Notes under the pieces: model-generated | What the model saw: only the letters and a program-made list of their open reading frames with translations | The model's database searches: none | What the model was told of the DNA's origin: nothing | Assembly: GCA_023159155.1 (NCBI GenBank) | Contig: JAJNNX010000083.1 | Coordinates: forward strand, 1-64,000 | Direction: 5' to 3' | Length of the DNA: 64,000 nt | Source of the DNA: Ustulina deusta | Taxonomy: Eukaryota > Ascomycota > Sordariomycetes > Xylariales > Xylariaceae | In this document: in pieces, positions 61,988 to 64,000 of the stretch | Position numbering within the stretch: position 1 is the first letter of the stretch | Layout of the letters: the number at the start of each line of letters is the position of its first letter | Translations under genes and position numbers: made by a program

Positions 61988-62073
61988 AGGAAAAGAAGAA
62001 GGTCATTGGTCTCTCTAAGGGGATCGGACCCCTAGTACCCAGCGATGCAGGGCAAATATGCCTAGTAAGAACA
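61988..62073 (-). other. tRNA-like stem structure, 86 nt
   Basis: On the minus strand, an 86-nt segment begins TCTCTCTA and ends TAGAGAGA, a perfect acceptor-like stem. A T-arm look-alike AGGGGTCCGATCCCCT sits just inside the 3' side, and 86 nt is the length of a type II tRNA. The D-arm is too small and the anticodon loop irregular, so a working tRNA is unlikely. It could be a tRNA-derived repeat (SINE head). Confidence 0.3.
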
Positions 62074-64000
62074 CCAGGTATCAATACTAGAGAGACAATG
62101 ATTCGCCGGATCATCATCACATAGATGCCTGCACAACCCTCCGGCAACGCGTTAGGCTGCTCTGTAGCATCTGCGATATTCTATCACCTGGTCGTGTGTT
62201 AGTGTCTCCTTTCGCACATATGGGAAGTTTGGAGCCGGAAAGGATTGCTCGTTTCCATGCTTCCTTTCTGTTTTGTGTCGGTATCTGGTAGATGGGAGTC
62301 AGGTCTTTCTTGTCATTCTGTTACCTAAAATTTGAGTGCACGGATATTAATGGTCACGTTACTAAGTAGGTGGTTCGATGGAGATGGATGAGAAGAATGG
62401 CATTGGTTTCTTGGGTGTAGCTAGCTCACTTTCTGCTTTCTCCGAGAAGTGTTGCTAGTTATTGGTAGATGTTGTCCCTGCAAATAGCCTATAGAAGACT
62501 TGACGCCTGTTTGCCGTGGCATTCAAGGAGCTCTTTGTTCAATCAATCATGATAATGCGAAGATGAATACTGCAAAAGATGCGCTCTAACGATAGGTAGT
62601 AATACCGAAAATACTCGTTGGTCCATCGCATCTTACCTTAAGAACTAATGAACAAGATGTACTATAGGTGATGCTTCAATAGGGATAATATATGCACTGC
62701 TACAAATTTATTTCAGCCATTAGCGCGATGTTTGTGACTGAAGGAAGACCCCCTTTAAAGCTGTGGTAGGAGGCGAAGTCGTGAGTACTTCTATCTTCCT
62801 ACACACGACCGCCAAAGGCCGACCAAGGCGACATAGACCATCTCCATTCGCGCTCCCCTCCGAGGGCTGTCTAATACTTGGTTATCTATAGAGAACAACA
62901 GGCGAGTTGGAATCCGAAGTCTCTTGGGTAAAGCCACGGGCAAAGGCATACGCTCTGAGATTAATGTCAGCGAAAGCTCCTCACGAGTCATAAACAAAAG
63001 GATATAGTCGTCATATTGTTATCAGAGTGAATGTATCCTCATTGATGATCAGAAGTCGAACATTTGAAAGAAATAAAAACTCATCATATAACGGTCGTGT
63101 GACGTGATGAAGGCGGCCACCAGCCACAGAGTGCTGGTGCAATTTCATCTCAGGGCTGAAAGGGTTGAAGCAAGATTACACCAAGGACGAAGTAGGAAAT
63201 ACGCGGTTAACTCACAGCAGGAATCCCGAATCCAGTGTATTTACGTCATACACTTACACTAAGCCTATACGCCGCAGTAGTGAAGACAAAATACGCGAAG
63301 GGGCACAGGGTTTGGGATTGGGACTGGCAAACTTGACTGATGCAGAGGAGCAAAAGTTTTGAAATTTGGCTGGAAGTTTTTTGCGAGCTGTAAGTGGAGC
63401 CTATCTAGCTTACCTAGGTAGGTAATAGGGGCTGACAGCTGTGTGGATCAAAAACTGGGGAGGTGAGGAAGTGGGTTGGGCTCACTCAGCATCATGCAGC
63501 ATGGTCCACCAGTGTGTAATCGCTTACTTAGAAGCTTGGCTTAGAGCTTATTTCTCTTTTGGCGTCTTTTCGCCCCTCCAAGACCCCTCCAAGACCCCTC
63601 GAGGCCTACCCTTGTTGACTAGAAATGTAAGACAGCGGACTTGACGAGGCAAGAACTTTGTCATAGCTATCTGGTGTAGAGGTACGCTATTGCCATGCAA
63701 TGAATAAGTATTACCCAAGATCCTTCCTGTCTCAGCCAGATCGTTCCAATTATTGTAATCTGCTTGCTAAGAACATTATATTGTAAGGCGTACCTTCTGA
63801 GGGTGCACCACAAAGAAGTATATATGAAGCGCATCGTTCTCGCCTTGTCGATCTTAGTTGTTTCATTTTCCATCATCATATACAATTCGAATACCATCAA
63901 GAGTTTCCTCCAAGGGACACGGTTTGAATACCCCCAACAACCGGCTATTATCACATCCCAAGGCGGACGGCCATCGCCGACAACACATCTAGCTTCGGAT

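Larger units (their letters stand above)
60540..64000. other. Normal-composition region without recognised genes
   Basis: 3.5 kb with balanced base composition, yet only short frames of no protein character. Most lack an ATG or run over simple sequence. It holds two tRNA-like patches (61690-61781 and 61988-62073) and TACCTA/TAGGTA palindromes at 61320 and 63412. It may be long intergenic sequence, or carry parts of genes that continue past the window. Confidence 0.5.

Overview
The window looks like chromosomal DNA of a filamentous ascomycete (Pezizomycotina). It has two-speed composition: very AT-rich, stop-riddled blocks carrying the C-to-T/G-to-A decay expected of repeat-induced point mutation (RIP), alternating with ordinary GC-balanced gene DNA. 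The gene DNA contains short 49-82 bp introns (several with CTAAC-like branch points) and recognisable fungal genes (CHS5, SEN1). I cannot name the class or genus with confidence.

Layout. 1-27526: a nested stack of LTR retrotransposons, all Ty3/gypsy-like. Family A (LTR about 235-244 bp, chromodomain next to the 3' LTR) is present as a structurally complete copy A1 (2829-16713, target duplication CTAAC). A1 sits inside another A copy (A2), and pieces of three more A copies (A3, A4, A5) surround them. Element B (3076-10863, minus strand, target duplication TTTAA) sits just inside A1. Element C (20368-27495, plus strand, target duplication CTATA) sits inside the last A LTR. All are dead: reading frames are full of RIP-type stops. 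27527-28700 is further decayed DNA ending in a 4 x 20 bp tandem repeat.

28700-52640: normal composition. Genes in order: an unrecognised border gene (29219, +), a 422 bp inverted-repeat element (30245-30666), CHS5 exomer subunit (31296-32505, +, one intron), a short-chain dehydrogenase (35170-36060, -), a proline/serine-rich coiled-coil protein of unknown function (38874-40964, +), the RNA/DNA helicase SEN1 (41937-48349, -, five exons, 2067 aa), an HhH-GPD DNA glycosylase (49604-51247, -), and a 1.0 kb terminal-inverted-repeat element (51635-52638).

52860-60500: a second decayed AT-rich block. I could not assign it to a family; it holds a microsatellite cluster and a set of palindromic hairpins. 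60500-64000: normal composition but no recognisable gene, with two tRNA-like patches.

The genes are unrelated housekeeping functions (secretory cargo sorting, transcription termination/R-loop removal, base excision repair) and do not form a cluster or pathway. The most interesting material is the datable nesting of the retroelements and the two non-autonomous inverted-repeat elements. I found no convincing new gene system.
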